DNA of 64,000 nt from Calendula officinalis (taxonomy: Eukaryota > Streptophyta > Magnoliopsida > Asterales > Asteraceae), in the NCBI GenBank assembly GCA_963853835.1, contig OY970824.1, positions 73,542,372-73,606,371 on the forward strand. The letters run 5' to 3'. Numbering within the stretch: the first letter of the stretch is position 1; each line of letters opens with the position of its first letter. Positions 15,527 to 27,620 of this stretch are shown in pieces. The translations under genes and the position numbers were made by a program. Below the pieces are notes generated by a model that was not told where the DNA came from, did not search any database, and was given only the letters and a program-made list of their open reading frames with translations.

Positions 15527-17120
15527 TTAGCATGATACATGGTAATGATAATACGAAGTATATAATTAACTTATTTGTGCTAATAAACTATAATTTTTTG
15601 GTGGTTGAACATTTCTTAGATAAACACATTCATATTATTTCACTCGGATTCTAATGATTGATATTAAGATTGTTACACGTTTTGCACGATATTAGATAAA
15701 GGGCAAAAATGTTAATTTACTTTTTATAAGTCTCGTAGGAAATGTTATTGTGAGTATTTCAAATTTTGATTCGAGAGAGGTTGTAGATCTAATCCTTATA
15801 ACCAAAAAGAACATTTCTTCAATTCTCATGCAAGGTTCATGAGATTAGGTCAATTAGCAAAGCGAGTCAAAACTTAAGTTAAAAAAATTGATTATCATAC
15901 AAAAATAATAAATAACTTGATTAATAAGGATAAGTGATTTAATTTCTTTTTTGAACATGTAGGGACTTGACCCCACAACCATGTGATACACCTAATTAAT
16001 CGCCTTTATACTAATTGATTAACTTATCTCAAGCATTAAATGACATCCACAACTTTAAATGAACGATTGAGTGGAGACCTTTGGGAGATGTCTTACTGTC
16101 TTAGTATATATGGAGTCTTTGATTCTGTTTTGTTGCTTTTGCATTTGTAACATTTTTTATTTTATCAAAGAAAAAAAGGAAATTCAATTATTATATGTAT
16201 AAAGTATAAACAAAAGGCTAAATAATGACCATACAACATGAACATTTTTAATTGCGCAATCTAACTACTAAATGATACTTATAAGTCATCATATATATAA
16301 AAATATGACATTTTATAATGTAATAATTCTGTATTCTTATTTCCATTATAAATATATTAACTAATAAGTTTTTTTTTAACTCTCGTGTGATACTACGAGA
16401 AATTTTAATATAATAACCCAAATTTTTTTTACTCATATTCACACTAATCACATAACACCAAAAATTATTCAGGTAAATCGGGTCCGGGTACATCGATATA
16501 GAACAAATCGGGGCTAAGACCTGGAACCGAAATTAATTAACTATTTATTTGGGGTATTTTGTGGTACAATACTATTAATAGTGTTTTGTTCATATTAATT
16601 AAACAAATGTTATTTGTAAATCATTATAATATTACATGTATAAACTAACAAATATGATAAAAATGGCTTCAATTACTACTTTGGTTTCAATCGGGTTTAT
16701 ACCCGATTTACCCGAACCGAACCGGAACTGTATTTTGTGAATGAGTTCGGTTCTCAGGTCTACTAATCCTCCTAAATTGGGTCTCGGGTATTTCAGGTCC
16801 TGGTCCATTCGAGTCCATTCCAGATCCGATTCCATCCCTAGGTAGGTATGCGTATATATTTATGCATTAGGCCTTAGGATCTGATATTGTGGTACCTAAA
16901 AACCCACGTTACAACACTTCCATACTATCCTTTCAGGATTCAGATCTTAAATCTGAAATCATAATGACCGGTATATTGTCTCGTAAAATATAGGCCCAAT
17001 AATAACGGCCCACTTTTTCTAGACTACATGACAAGGCGTGTACTTTCAAATTAACGATCCCAATTCATCTTTTTTATGCAAAAATATCTACCTACGAATA
17101 AGAATGACAATGGCTAAACA
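15527..17120. other. Intergenic, no gene seen
   Basis: AT-rich. Positions 15950-16030 hold a T-run followed by GAACATGTAGGGACTTGACCCC, resembling the SINE-like tails near 25430. Positions 16480-16830 contain CCGGGTCCGGG, ACCCGAACCGAACCGG and related words typical of a decayed plant repeat. No ORF with domain content. Confidence 0.5.
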
Positions 17121-17579
17121 CACTATAAGAAATTATCTCTATAGCGATGACATCTGCCGGTCACTACAAAAAGCACTATGGCAATATGTTGTTGCTATAG
17201 CTTTGACAAAAACTCATATTTTTCAAAACCTATACCGACGATATGTTGTCGGGACAAGGTTGGCGGAAAATGAAATTATTTGCCCGGGCTTCTGATATAT
17301 GCCCCGACTAGAATTTTTGTTTTTGCCCTATTCAGACGACATGTCGTCGCTGAAGGTCGAACATTTCCCGACGACTTGTTGTCGCTATATATTTATAATA
17401 AAACATCTGTTTGGAAAACTGCCCCGACAAAAATCTTCCCACACCTATGCGGACAAAAAAATTTAACCTATAGCGACGAGTCCGTGACAATAACTTGTTG
17501 TTGGGATAGGTTATACCGACAACCTATCGTCGCCATATGGTAAAGGAAGGCGTCAGTACAAGGATAATTCCTTGTAGTG
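17121..17579. mobile_element. Non-autonomous CACTA element (Caspar/Pif-like MITE size)
   Basis: It begins CACTATAAGAAATT and ends AATTCCTTGTAGTG, flanked by a 3-bp ACA duplication (17118-17120 and 17580-17582). The 459 bp body repeats TAGCGACGA and CGACRTGTTGTCG-like words at both subterminal regions, as expected for transposase binding arrays. Open frames across it are by-products of these repeats. Confidence 0.85.
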
Positions 17580-18429
17580 ACACCACCAATTAATATATAT
17601 CACCAAATATAGAAACATATATTTGTATCATTGTTGATGGACGACTTAACTAGTTAGAACGCATTTTAAGGTGTCTAGTCGGTATCCTTTCACACAACTT
17701 CGGTTTACAGCAGCTTTAGGTACCATGATCACATCATATTCTATCTTGATTGATATATTAAGTCCCAGTTAAGGTCGACATTACCTTAACTTTCCAGGTT
17801 AGCAGTTTAGCACTTAATTAACCACATATATAATTAACAAAAAGATATATTATATGTTAAGAAACGAGAAAGAAAGAATACAAAAGAAAAGAACCATATA
17901 TATAGTGTAAAAACTAAAGGAAACATCATTCAAAATAATGACCAAATAAAGATACGTGGGGTGCGTGCATTTTTTTGTGTTTCGCTACACAACACAAAAT
18001 ATAAAGTTATTTGGTCTTGTAGATACAAGACATGGCGAATCAGCAACAACTCATGCACCCACTACTTTAATTTAAAAACACATTAATTTTTTCTTATACT
18101 TCGCAGAATTTGTCTTATGCTAGATCACAATACGATGATATTGTTGTTGCGAGAGAGACTTTCGGCAAAAGTGAACGAGTATATGAAATATGTAATGAAC
18201 TTGAATGTCATACTTGCGCATAAAGAAATTCCGAAATGTTATAAGTTCACGATGTTGATAAAGCAAATAAGTTTGGTAAATTGGTAACGATTTTTTTCGA
18301 CCCAATCAAAATGTGGAAGTTACAAGAAAGTCATGCCAACAAAATCTAGCACAACTCAAAAAGAAATGAACCATGTCCCCGAATTCGAAGGGTAAAAAAT
18401 AATAATAAAGAATCGAAATACCCTCTTAA
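17580..18429. other. Intergenic, 3' flank of the MIZ1-like gene
   Basis: AT-rich sequence without a recognisable gene or bounded repeat. The last few hundred bases are probably the 3' untranslated region of the minus-strand gene that ends at 18430. Confidence 0.45.
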
Positions 18430-19200
18430 TTATTTAGGTCTAAAAAAGAATATACTAAGTTCTTGACCGATATTGCCATCAGGTTCGATCAAATGAAACG
18501 TTTCAGATCGATTCATAGATTTACCAGTAACCCTATTGAAGTTTCCCCTTAGGTACATTATATCATCTTCTCGTTCGACATCTTTTGCCATTACGACCCC
18601 TGCACCGACACAAACCTTTTCCATTTGTTTTAAAACTTTAATATCGGTTAACGATGGCTTCCTCTTGAATGCAAACCCTACGTTTTTTCCGTTACAATAC
18701 ATGGTCCATAATGGCATAGATAAAAGAGATCTATTCATGTGGGTCGGTTCAGGGTCATGTGAGCACTCGAGGGCAATTCGTAGGTGTCCGTTTTTCATTT
18801 CACGGGCAAGAAAGGTGGTGGAGATGGTGAGTTCAAGATGGAGAATTGGGGTTTGTGATTTAGGGTTTGTTTGGATACAAAGGTTTACTTTTCCGGTGCG
18901 TGAGCCGAATATAGTGCCGGTGATATTGGTGGCGGTGGTCGGGAAAACTATAGATGAAGATTTGGGATGGCGGTAAGGGCGAATTGGGTAACTATCGTTG
19001 TGGTCGAATTTGGATTTTTCCAAAAGGGTGCAAGTGCAAGCTTGGATTAATAGTGTCAAGATGGAGCGGAGAAGCCGCCATGAACGGACTTGTTTATGGC
19101 ATTCCACGGTGGTGAAGTTGGCCGGAGCAACCGTGTGATAGGCCATCCCGGTTGGTGTGGTTTTTTGGTGAGAAAGATAAATGCTTTGAATGGAAGTCAT
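18430..19200 (-). CDS. Protein MIZU-KUSSEI 1-like (DUF617)
   Basis: A single exon encodes up to 256 residues. The DUF617 hallmarks are in order: TIFGSRTGKVNLCIQ near residue 96, a hydrophobic ELTISTTFLAREM strand, RIALEC, the WTMYCNGKNVGFAF block near 165-178, VCVGAGVV, MYLRGNFNRVTG and a C-terminal LIEPDGNIGQELSIFFFR. Arabidopsis MIZ1 is an endoplasmic-reticulum-associated protein needed for root hydrotropism; whether this paralogue shares that role is unknown. The N-terminal 90 residues are variable, as is usual. The start is uncertain: a TATATAAA lies only about 14 nt upstream of the first ATG, so Met19 (19146) may be the true start, giving 238 residues. Confidence 0.9.
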   Translation of the reverse strand: MTSIQSIYLSHQKTTPTGMAYHTVAPANFTTVECHKQVRSWRLLRSILTLLIQACTCTLLEKSKFDHNDSYPIRPYRHPKSSSIVFPTTATNITGTIFGSRTGKVNLCIQTNPKSQTPILHLELTISTTFLAREMKNGHLRIALECSHDPEPTHMNRSLLSMPLWTMYCNGKNVGFAFKRKPSLTDIKVLKQMEKVCVGAGVVMAKDVEREDDIMYLRGNFNRVTGKSMNRSETFHLIEPDGNIGQELSIFFFRPK

Positions 19201-19213
19201 TGGTGGTGTAGGG

Positions 19214-19221
19214 TTTATATA
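19214..19221 (-). promoter_or_regulatory. Probable TATA box of the MIZ1-like gene
   Basis: TATATAAA on the minus strand. A start site about 30 nt downstream would fall near 19185, inside the longest open frame. This favours the internal ATG at 19146. Confidence 0.5.
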
Positions 19222-22200
19222 GGAATAATGTTGGAAATGTCATATCCCAAGTTGAAGGGCCGGTATGTTTAAAATAGGAATAAATTAATACTACCTAAAA
19301 GAAATTATCTTTGATTAAATAATTTAATGTTCAATGGAAGTTGGTACAAAAAGTGAAAAGGTCAAGATGGTTAAACGATTTAGAATCGGTTAGTCCTAGA
19401 TTAATCTAAATACTAGTGGTTAGTGAACCTGGTCGTAAATTGAAATAAGAAACGGTCAAACCGGCCTAAAGCATTAGGATTATTTAATTATTTTACTTAT
19501 TTAAAAACATATAGATTTTCTTATCATTTTATTATGAGGGAATTATACATCACCTATCATGCGTCCACAAATATGACTAAAAAGAAAAAGATGGAGCATA
19601 TACTTTCAGCCTGTAAACGTTTCTTAAACCTTTATCATTTCCTATTTTATTATTATTCATAGCAATTAAAAATGACATACTAATATTACAAGTAATATGA
19701 CAAAAATGATTGATGTTAGGAATTCAAACCAATCTGCAAAATAATCAGCTAAATATTCAAAGGTGGTTTAAATGGAAGGGAGAAAAACAAAAAATTATTA
19801 CCTAAAAGAGAGAGTATACGAGTAAAATAAACGTAGGAAGAAAATATAGAAAAAAAATTCATTTCTATATAAATAAATGGTGAAGAGGAACAAAAACCGT
19901 ACAATCATTAACCGCCATACTTTTTATCCTTTTGCCTTTTTGGGTCAATCATTTATCATTAGAAGCTTTAGACATCAATATACTAGACAATTAAAAAGAA
20001 TTCCACTAATAATACAATATTTAAATCAATAAAGTAGTTGTTCATATGATTTCTTAATTTGTGCTTTTCACCTATCCCACAATGACCAACAGGAAACTAG
20101 CATGCTCACAAATTTCCTTAAATTTTCACAATTAACAGAAAATTATGATAAAGTTTAGTATAGATTCACCATTTAAAAAGAGATGTCCCACATTCTTTAG
20201 CTTCCGCAATATCCATAATCCACAACATTATGTTTCTCTACTTAAACAACTAATGTAGCCGTAATATAACACTTTTTACATTTTGATGAACTGTTTTATT
20301 AGTAACTTTTAAAATATTTTTAGGGGAAAAACAATGTGAAGTCGATAAAATCAAGTACTCAAATATTGGCCTTAATTTGTTACGAATATGAACTTCAAAT
20401 GTAGCTTGCTAGGAGGACGGTATCCTATCAACTTCAATTGATCTTACTTATGTTGGATGGAAGAAGGGATTGGGGAATTCTCTACATACTATGAACACTA
20501 AAGCTTTTATTTGTCCAAATGTTAACAATGGTGGAGAAATCCCGACTCTGTATGTCTGCAAACTTAGTATGACTCTTCCCTAAGGACCAACTCTGTACAA
20601 TGTTCTCCGTGGGTGACACTGAAACTTAAAAGATTAGAAACAATTGTATCGATAACATAATATTTTTATTAAAAGAGCGTTTATCAGTGTTTTAAAAGGT
20701 GTGTCATGGCGGCATTAAGGCGCGAGTCACGGCGCTCACGTTACGAAATAGACCATGACGCCAGTGTAAGGCATGACGTAAGTTAAGGCACTATAAGGCG
20801 TGCATTATGGCGAGTTTTTTTGAAAATGGGTATGAAAATTGATTTTTTTTTAATGATGACATATACAACTATAAATTTGGACGCAAACACTTTTTGTGAA
20901 CTTTATATGTGAATTACCATATAAATTAATATGTCTATTTTTTTGTGAACTTGATATACACATATATAAAAATTATAATATAAAACATTGTCGCTTAAAT
21001 CACGCTTTGGAAAACGTCATAACTTGTCGTGGCGCGTCATTATTTGAGGCTTGATGGTGCCGCCACTCCCACTTTTTGTGTGCTCACTTGTAGAATTTTG
21101 ATGTAATTTATAATGCCAAAGACTCAAAGAGTGTCTTTGTATAATGGATTTGTTTTGTGAATTGCGAGTGTAGACAAGCATGTGTTTGGTGTTATCTAGT
21201 GCTTTTATAACCTGTTTTTGCACTTATGGCCTTTTAATCTACTTTTTCTCTTTTGTCGTTTTAGTGTTGTATGTATTTCATAAAAATCGAACACGTCTCC
21301 AGGGAGCTTGCCAACAATTTACAATAAAAAGTCATTATTCTAATGAATAATTAATAGAAAAATAATACCAACTCTTATAAATGTCATTAAAAGACTAGGA
21401 TGTATCTGATAACTTGTACATTCATCTATAATCAACTCTAAATTAAATATAAAATTGATGACGCGTAAAAAACATGTATAAGATTATACAACACAACAAT
21501 CTTCATAGATGTAATTTACGCGTCATAAATATGATTTCGAAGATGATTTTCACGAATAAAAAGATCACCAAATTTTTTATTTGTAAAAGATAAACTATAA
21601 AACAATTTGATAATATGTAATCATTTTATTTCTTTGCACAATACAATTGCCCTAGTAAAGATTTTTAATTTTTCTTTTCCAATAATGTAAACATGAAAAC
21701 GTTGATTTTTAATAAGAAAAAAAATGGGCATTAAACTAACACAATGCCCTAATTAAGTGGGTTACTATACTAACTTACTACATACTAGCTCATACTCGTA
21801 TAATTGTCAAGTCTATACCTACGCACCATCATCCAATATCATAAAATATAGTTACATGATATTTGTCGCCTCATGATTCAGTTATCCTGCTAGGATACAT
21901 ATACATTTATATATGTGTGTGACAGTGAGAGATACGCCCGACACTAACTACGAAAAAAGAAAAAAGAAAATCTAGCTTACTATCAATGATTTGTGTTTTG
22001 AATACTTTCTAATCTATTTGTGCGCGCACTTATGTATTTTACCCTTGCTTTTTTGTCGTTTTAATGTCACCCCCTTTAGGTTTTTAGTTCATCATAAAAG
22101 AAATAAGATAAATATTTACTATAGGAATTAACCCACCTATTCCGACTGAGGAGAACTAGCCATTTGGCAGGGGGATTCCGAAATTGCGGAGGCTTGGTTT

Positions 22201-22703
22201 GACATTATTAAATTAATTGTTGTTAACTACTAGACATTTAATATTCATAAGATGCGGTTTTTAACGATACCTAATCTATTCCACTTTATCATTACCGGGA
22301 ATTGAGCTAATGGCCTTTTAAGTCATGGGTAACACCATACACACCAATCCCATTAAATTACAAGCTTTGGGTGTAAGATACGTATATCGTTTTTCAGATT
22401 GTAAGGCTTTCTTGAAGGTCTTAAACTAATTAGGGAAGTGCATAAAACATGTTAACTGAAAAAATGTAATACGTACTAGATGATTGACATCTCTGTCATA
22501 AAGCTAGACACTTTTAATATTAGTTTGTAAAATATAGATAAAATATATAGTTAAAAATTAAAATAATTCTAAAACATATTATATATTAACGTATGATATT
22601 GCAAATGAAAATAAACTAAAATGTTAACTTAAAAATGGTCATCTGGTTGCATAAAAAAAGTTTACTTCTTTTATATTAATTGCAATTTTGATCATAATAA
22701 GAA
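19222..22703. other. Intergenic, AT-rich, no gene seen
   Basis: No coding sequence with domain content. Positions 20690-21060 hold a decayed repeat rich in GGCGCG-, CATGGCG- and AAGGCGTG-like words. Around 20410-20640 a less AT-rich stretch could be an eroded gene fragment, but no frame stays open. A GAGTTCGA-less, SINE-like tail word set (AAGTCATGGGTAACACCATACACACC) occurs near 22320. Confidence 0.4.
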
Positions 22704-22790
22704 GGGTGCTGATTCGTATAGAGCAACTTTTATCCATACAGAGCAAATTCATTCAAAATGACAATCATGCCCTTAATGGGAGGGGTGAAA

Positions 22791-23381
22791 TCCTACCCTA
22801 TATATGAGGCCTAATTTTGAAGAGGGTTTGACACCATGGCAATTCCAAGCATTCCTATTCGTCCATAATGCCACTTGGAATTCCCTGATTGGTCCACGTC
22901 ATTTGCACTAATACAAACGAATCTGGTACAGCTTACGGTCTACATTCATACGCTCCATATACGGCAAACGAATCTGGTACGGCTTACGGTCTACATTCAT
23001 ATGCTCCATATACGGCTTCCTACATACAAGGAAACAAATAAATATTTAAAAGATCAATCAGCGACTCAATCGTATTTTATTCAGAAGTGATACACGACTC
23101 AATATAATTTCCATAAAACCGGCATTCTATGATTACGGCATAAAAAGCTGGATTGTGCAACGGAACCAGACTTCAGATATTACGGATTACGGCATAAAAA
23201 GCTGGATTCTTCATTTAATAAAATGCCGGTGTAACATTTCTTCATTTACCCTTTTTTTGTACAAAATCATCATCACATCTATCGATTATTATGTCATTTA
23301 GAAATATATAAAGTTTTTGGACATTTTTCTACATACTAAAATTTACAGCATACCCGTCCATCGGGCGGGTTTTGTAGCTAG
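22791..23381 (+). mobile_element. Helitron-like element nested in the MULE MITE
   Basis: It starts TCCTACCCTATATATGAGG after an A and ends with a CCCGTCC/GGGCGGG hairpin (about 23353-23369), a short spacer and CTAG before a T. TC start, 3' hairpin, CTAG end and A/T target are Helitron hallmarks. The body has a 51-bp tandem duplication and a repeated TTACGGCATAAAAAGCTGGA word. No Rep/helicase is present. Confidence 0.65.
22915..23016. repeat. 51-bp tandem duplication
   Basis: Units 22915-22965 and 22966-23016 differ at only two positions. Each carries GGTCTACATTCATA and CTCCATATACGGC. It lies inside the Helitron-like insertion. Confidence 0.9.
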
Positions 23382-23663
23382 TACAAAATGTGTTAAAGTA
23401 AAGGAAGGGCATGATTGTCATTTAGGATGAATTTGCTCTATATAGATAAAAGTTGCTCTGTACGAATCAGCTCCCTAATAAGAAGGGTTTAATATGCATA
23501 TAGCAAAATTCTTAATTAATTTAATACCTTATGATCCGTACATTAATACATATTGATTTTGGAGTTTACCATCTCTCTACGTTTGGGCTTGAGCCTTAAG
23601 GTGTGGATGTTGAACCATGTTAAGAGTGTGATCTTATGAATATGCGTGAACTTAAATATGTAG

Positions 23664-24101
23664 TGTTAGAAATTTGTATTGAATTTCGAATGCTTGGAAT
23701 CCCTGAAGTCGTATAGTCACTTTCAGATTAAAGTATTTAGAAAGTACATTCGAAATCTCAATCAGATAACATCAGAGAGATCTCAAGAACAAAGAATGTG
23801 AAAATATATATGAATTCGTACCAGAGAAAATGATGACCAAATCGATTATCATGCATGTTTCCAAAAACTGACAATCAACTGCAATTGGCAATTCTAACTC
23901 CTTAAAACCGTCCAAATCTCGACCCCAGCCAGGGGCGCTGCCCCCGGACCCCCGTTGAGTTAGTGTACTTTAATCAGAATAAATTCAAACAAGTGTGCAC
24001 TCCGCACAATCCTTAGTTGTTCAATATTTATTAAGATTACATTTGGTCAATAAGTTTATCCCATTACACTGAAATAATATTGGTGATACAAATCACCAAC
24101 A
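23664..24101. mobile_element. Candidate solo LTR
   Basis: A 438 bp segment begins TGTTAGAAATTTG and ends CACCAACA (TG...CA), flanked by TGTAG and CGTAG, a 4-of-5 match to a target duplication. It contains a GC-rich patch (AGGGGCGCTGCCCCCGGA). No internal coding region or second LTR is nearby, so a solo LTR is the simplest reading; the support is limited. Confidence 0.4.
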
Positions 24102-24581
24102 CGTAGAGTTGCCAAAACGGTCCTTCAAAATGCTGGCTATCACCCTCATTAGTGTGAGACAAAAGTTTAAATTTCTTGTTGTCTTAATATGCGTTTGGAT
24201 TAAAATTAAAACAATACTATAATCAATTTCACATAACTAATGTTAGAAAATACGTACTTGTTCTTCTTGGATACTTTTTGAATCGTGTATGGTCAATTTC
24301 TCAATAAAATATTTCAACTTTGTCGAGTGACATGATATTTGTGTTTACTTAGGTGCCTAGTCATCTCTAATTCTCATATCATCCCTTAATTTTAACAGTT
24401 CTCATTATCAAATGTGTATGCACATGAATAGGTAAAATGACAGGCACCAATACCATTCCTTAAAAATTAAACCAAGAATTCACACCTTTAGTTTTGTTGG
24501 GAAAACCAGCTCGGTAATTTTGGTTAGAAAGACTAGTTGGATTATTAATTTGGCGGGAAAACTTGTAATGTAACAAATATA

Positions 24582-24905
24582 CTTCCTCCGATTCAAAATA
24601 ACTGATACACTTGGCGTTTCACGGTTTTTGAGGTAAAAGATTATAATAATTGTTAAATTAGATTAATTGGATGGTTAGTAGGAATGACTAATGAGTCCTA
24701 CACCTTTTGAATAAAGTAAGGTTAATGATGTTCAAAAGTAAAAAGTAAGGGTAAATGAGTCATTTCACTTTGTTAAAGTAGATAGTTAGTGGGTGTGAGT
24801 CCCACTATTTTTTGTCAAATAAGGTAACTTTTCAAAGTGTATCACTTGAGTATTTTGAATCACCCCAAAAAGGAAAGTGTATCACTTATTTTGAATCGGA
24901 GGAAG
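24582..24905. mobile_element. Stowaway-like MITE, second well-preserved copy
   Basis: TA-flanked; ends CTTCCTCCGATTCAAAATAA and TTATTTTGAATCGGAGGAAG. The interior is collinear with the copy at 14224, including CACGGTTTTTGAGG, TTAGATTAATTGGATGGTTAGT and AGTAAGGGTAAA words. Confidence 0.9.
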
Positions 24906-24907
24906 TA

Positions 24908-25370
24908 TTAAATATGCCGATTGAGACGAGGCGTTGCTCCAAACCCGTGCAAGGGGTGCTGACCCTGGACATTGCAACAGGGGCACAACCTCCTTGACCC
25001 CTTGTATCTTATATAAGCGGAATCGAGTTAACTTAAACAAGTGTGCACTCTACACTCTCCTAAATCGTTATAGAGCTTAACACAAAAACTTTCATGTCTC
25101 AATAAAATCACAATCACACTAAATATCTGTACATAATGACATATTGAACCTTTAAACTCATTTTGAATACACGAGGATATATAGCGTACACATAAGTTAC
25201 TACCATACCATAATCTTCTATACTCTACACAAACACAAGCCTAGTGTCGTAATCCTTTGATGAGCATATAGGAAGCCACATCCAAGCTTTTTGAAGCGGA
25301 AATACTTCATACCCACATCGGTAGTTCTTTTAGTCTTACATATGTATTTGCAATTTCTGAAGAACCATTA
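24908..25370. other. Intergenic with a decayed LTR-like fragment
   Basis: Positions 24925-25065 resemble the GC-rich patch and the following ACAAGTGTGCACTC word of the candidate solo LTR at 23664. This suggests an older relative whose left part was split by the Stowaway copy. No gene seen. Confidence 0.35.
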
Positions 25371-25560
25371 AGAATATATACTTCAACCTAACATACTTGC
25401 AATTTTTGAAGAACTGTTTTTTTTTTTTTTTTTTTGAACAGCACCTAAATGACTCCACTTTGCCCCCACCAGGCTTGAATTCATGACCTTTAGGTCATAG
25501 GCAACATCATATACACCTAAACTATGTTTAGAATATATACTTCAACCTAACATACTTGCA
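25371..25560 (-). mobile_element. SINE-like sequence flanked by 31-bp direct repeats
   Basis: A 31-bp sequence starting AGAATATATACTTCAACC occurs at 25371-25401 and 25530-25560. Between them is a run of about 18 T followed by GAACAGCACC and, on the minus strand, a B-box-like GAATTCAAGCC. The T-run would be the poly(A) tail of a minus-strand retroposon. The direct repeat is long for a target duplication, so a local duplication is also possible. Confidence 0.4.
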
Positions 25561-25636
25561 GGTCTAAACACATGTGGGCAATAATAAATAAGATATGCTT
25601 CAATATCTAATTATAAGCCTTCCACATTAAACTATT

Positions 25637-25894
25637 TTTTTTTTTGGAAACGGCAAATGAAATAACGGAAGCCTACTCGCAATTTTTCAGCGAGCACCCC
25701 GAGTTCGAGCTCCGCATAAGCGGGCAAACCCAGCCCCCAAAGGGATTTCCAAGGAAAATTCCCCATATGTGCCCGTGTGAGGTATGAGTTAAATTACGCT
25801 AATGCAACGCTCCCAAAGGGATTCGAACTCACGACCTGCAGCCCACATAGGTATAAACCCAGTGCCTCAGACCAGCTAGGCTGGCCATCATTGG
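25637..25894 (-). mobile_element. tRNA-derived SINE with 14-bp target duplication
   Basis: CACATTAAACTATT flanks both sides (25623-25636 and 25895-25908). On the minus strand the head has an A-box-like TAGCTGGTCTGAGGC (25879-25865) and a B box GAGTTCGAATCCC (25830-25818). The 3' end is ATTTGCCGTTTCC followed by poly(A), read as a T-run on the plus strand. The length of about 258 bp is usual for plant SINEs. Confidence 0.85.
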
Positions 25895-26033
25895 CACATT
25901 AAACTATTCAAAGCATTAATCATACATGATGATATTTTTAATTCATCATATTAATTAAAAATAAATAAGAAGTTTAGTAAATGAGTTATAATTAAAGACG
26001 TTTAGTTTCTTGCATTTTCAAAACATCTTATAT

Positions 26034-26274
26034 TTTTTTTTGGAAACGGCAAATATATTAAAGAAAAAACCCGAGCTTAGCAATGAACTAAGACGGGAAA
26101 GGAAATTACAAAGGAAACAAAAACGGGGAGATACCCCAATCAACCGAATTACAACAAATGTTACTCCTATGTTTTACCCACAAATAAGAACTTTGAATGA
26201 TATCATTAGCAATAGTCGAGTACGATTTGTGGACCTTATTAAAGATCACATCATTCCTTACCTTTCAGACACTC
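26034..26274 (-). mobile_element. 5'-truncated LINE-like retroposon with 15-bp target duplication
   Basis: A perfect 15-bp CAAAACATCTTATAT duplication flanks it (26019-26033 and 26275-26289). The minus-strand 3' end is ATTTGCCGTTTCCA plus poly(A), the same tail as the SINE at 25637. No A or B box is visible, so a truncated LINE 3' region is preferred over a SINE. The 93-codon plus-strand frame across it is antisense and spurious. Confidence 0.75.
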
Positions 26275-26289
26275 CAAAACATCTTATAT

Positions 26290-27264
26290 GATATTAGATG
26301 TTTGGTTGCTATGTTTGAAGGAAATTAATTAAGAATGGAATATATTTAATTGAATAAGCAACCAAACATGTTAATAGAATGATAATAACTCATTTAATTA
26401 CGTACAATGTTTATTTCATTACTTTATCCATTATATTCTATCAATATTTCATTCAGGCCAACCAAACAAAACCTAAATCTCTAATTAATCCTTTACTCAA
26501 GTCATTCGCAGAGTTTTAATTAAACAGAGTCCACGGAAATCACTTCATTCGTAATTTTACCACGAACCATGATATGTGTAACACCTAACTGTCTAGATTT
26601 GCTATTATATATTTGGTTGTATGGAGTAGACAAAGTCACAACACTATCACAAAGCATAGAATTATGATAGACTCATAAACCGGTTAAAATATTGTTCAAT
26701 ACAATAACAATAATTATATCTAGTTCGGTCAAAAACGGAATATAAAGAATATGAAATGCAGATAACCATATATTTATCCAGATTCCAGATTTAAAGAGAT
26801 ATTTGTTCAATGTTTATATTAACAGGTGATTTCTTAATATAGACAAAGTGAAATCAAAAATCCCCTAAAAAATCTGGTATTCTCAATTCTTCCCAAAATA
26901 GACGTGCGATTAAGATCGTTATGCTACTCCACTAGAACGCCGCCACATGTCTAAGTTACTACTGCTCAATCTTATTATTACTGCTCTTTAGTAGTGCTCA
27001 ACCTTGATAGTACTACTCGTCAATTAGTACTGTTAGCACAACTTAGTACTGCTCAACACTTAGTGCTGCTCATGTTAATGATGCTCAACACTTAGTGTTG
27101 CTCAAGTTAGTGCTGCTCTATGGAGTCGACCGGTCGAACAATTTATTTTGGGAAGATCAAATTCTATCAGTCTTAGATGTGAATTGAACCTGTCGTAGAA
27201 TCCATTTTAGTAATTATTTCTATATTAACAATAACTTCAAAATGTGTTAACTAAAAATCATACA
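26290..27264. other. Intergenic with a degenerate TACTGCTCA array
   Basis: No gene. From about 26955 to 27125 the words TTAGTACTGCTCAACAC, TAGTGCTGCTCA and variants recur roughly every 15 to 30 bp, ending at GTCGACCGGTCGA. Similar TACTACTG words recur in the LTR element at 57470-57760. Confidence 0.5.
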
Positions 27265-27562
27265 CTTCCTCCGTTTCAAAATGAGTGACACTTTCCATTT
27301 TGAGGCGTTTCAAAATAAGTGGCATACTTTGATATTTTCCTAATTTGATAAAAAATTGTGGGATCCATACCCACTAAGTATCTTCATTAATAAAGTAAAA
27401 TGACTCATTTACCCTTATTTTTACTTTTAAATATTATTAAATTCACTTTAATCATAATATATAGGATTCATCACTCATTAACTATCTAATTTAACATTTA
27501 TTATAATCTGTCTCAAAAAACGTATAACCTAATTTGTGTCATTTATTTTGAAACGGAAGAAG
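27265..27562. mobile_element. Stowaway-like MITE
   Basis: Ends CTTCCTCCGTTTCAAAATGA and TTATTTTGAAACGGAAGAAG. A TA follows on the right; the left flank has drifted to CA. The interior carries the same ordered words as the other copies, including ACTCATTTACCC and CACTCATTAACTATC. Confidence 0.8.
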
Positions 27563-27620
27563 TATTAAAATTTGTGTACCTTTTTCAAATGCATGTTTCA
27601 TTCAGCTTAAATCTGTAACA

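Larger units (their letters stand above)
22704..23475. mobile_element. MULE-type TIR element, interrupted by a Helitron-like insertion
   Basis: The two ends share an inverted repeat of about 70 bp, starting GGGTGCTGATTCGTATAGAG at the left and GGGAGCTGATTCGTACAGAG on the opposite strand at the right. A perfect 9-bp duplication TAATAAGAA flanks it (22695-22703 and 23476-23484). Once the inner segment 22791-23381 is discounted, the element would be about 180 bp, essentially two TIRs back to back. Confidence 0.85.

Noticed and set aside
14736..15654. Long overlapping plus and minus frames rich in Pro, Thr, His or Gly, Val, Trp
   Set aside because: They arise from the CCA-rich repeat inside a Tourist-like element; no start context, domain or codon structure supports a protein.
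26010..26291. 93-codon plus-strand frame
   Set aside because: It lies entirely across an antisense retroposon with a clear 15-bp target duplication.
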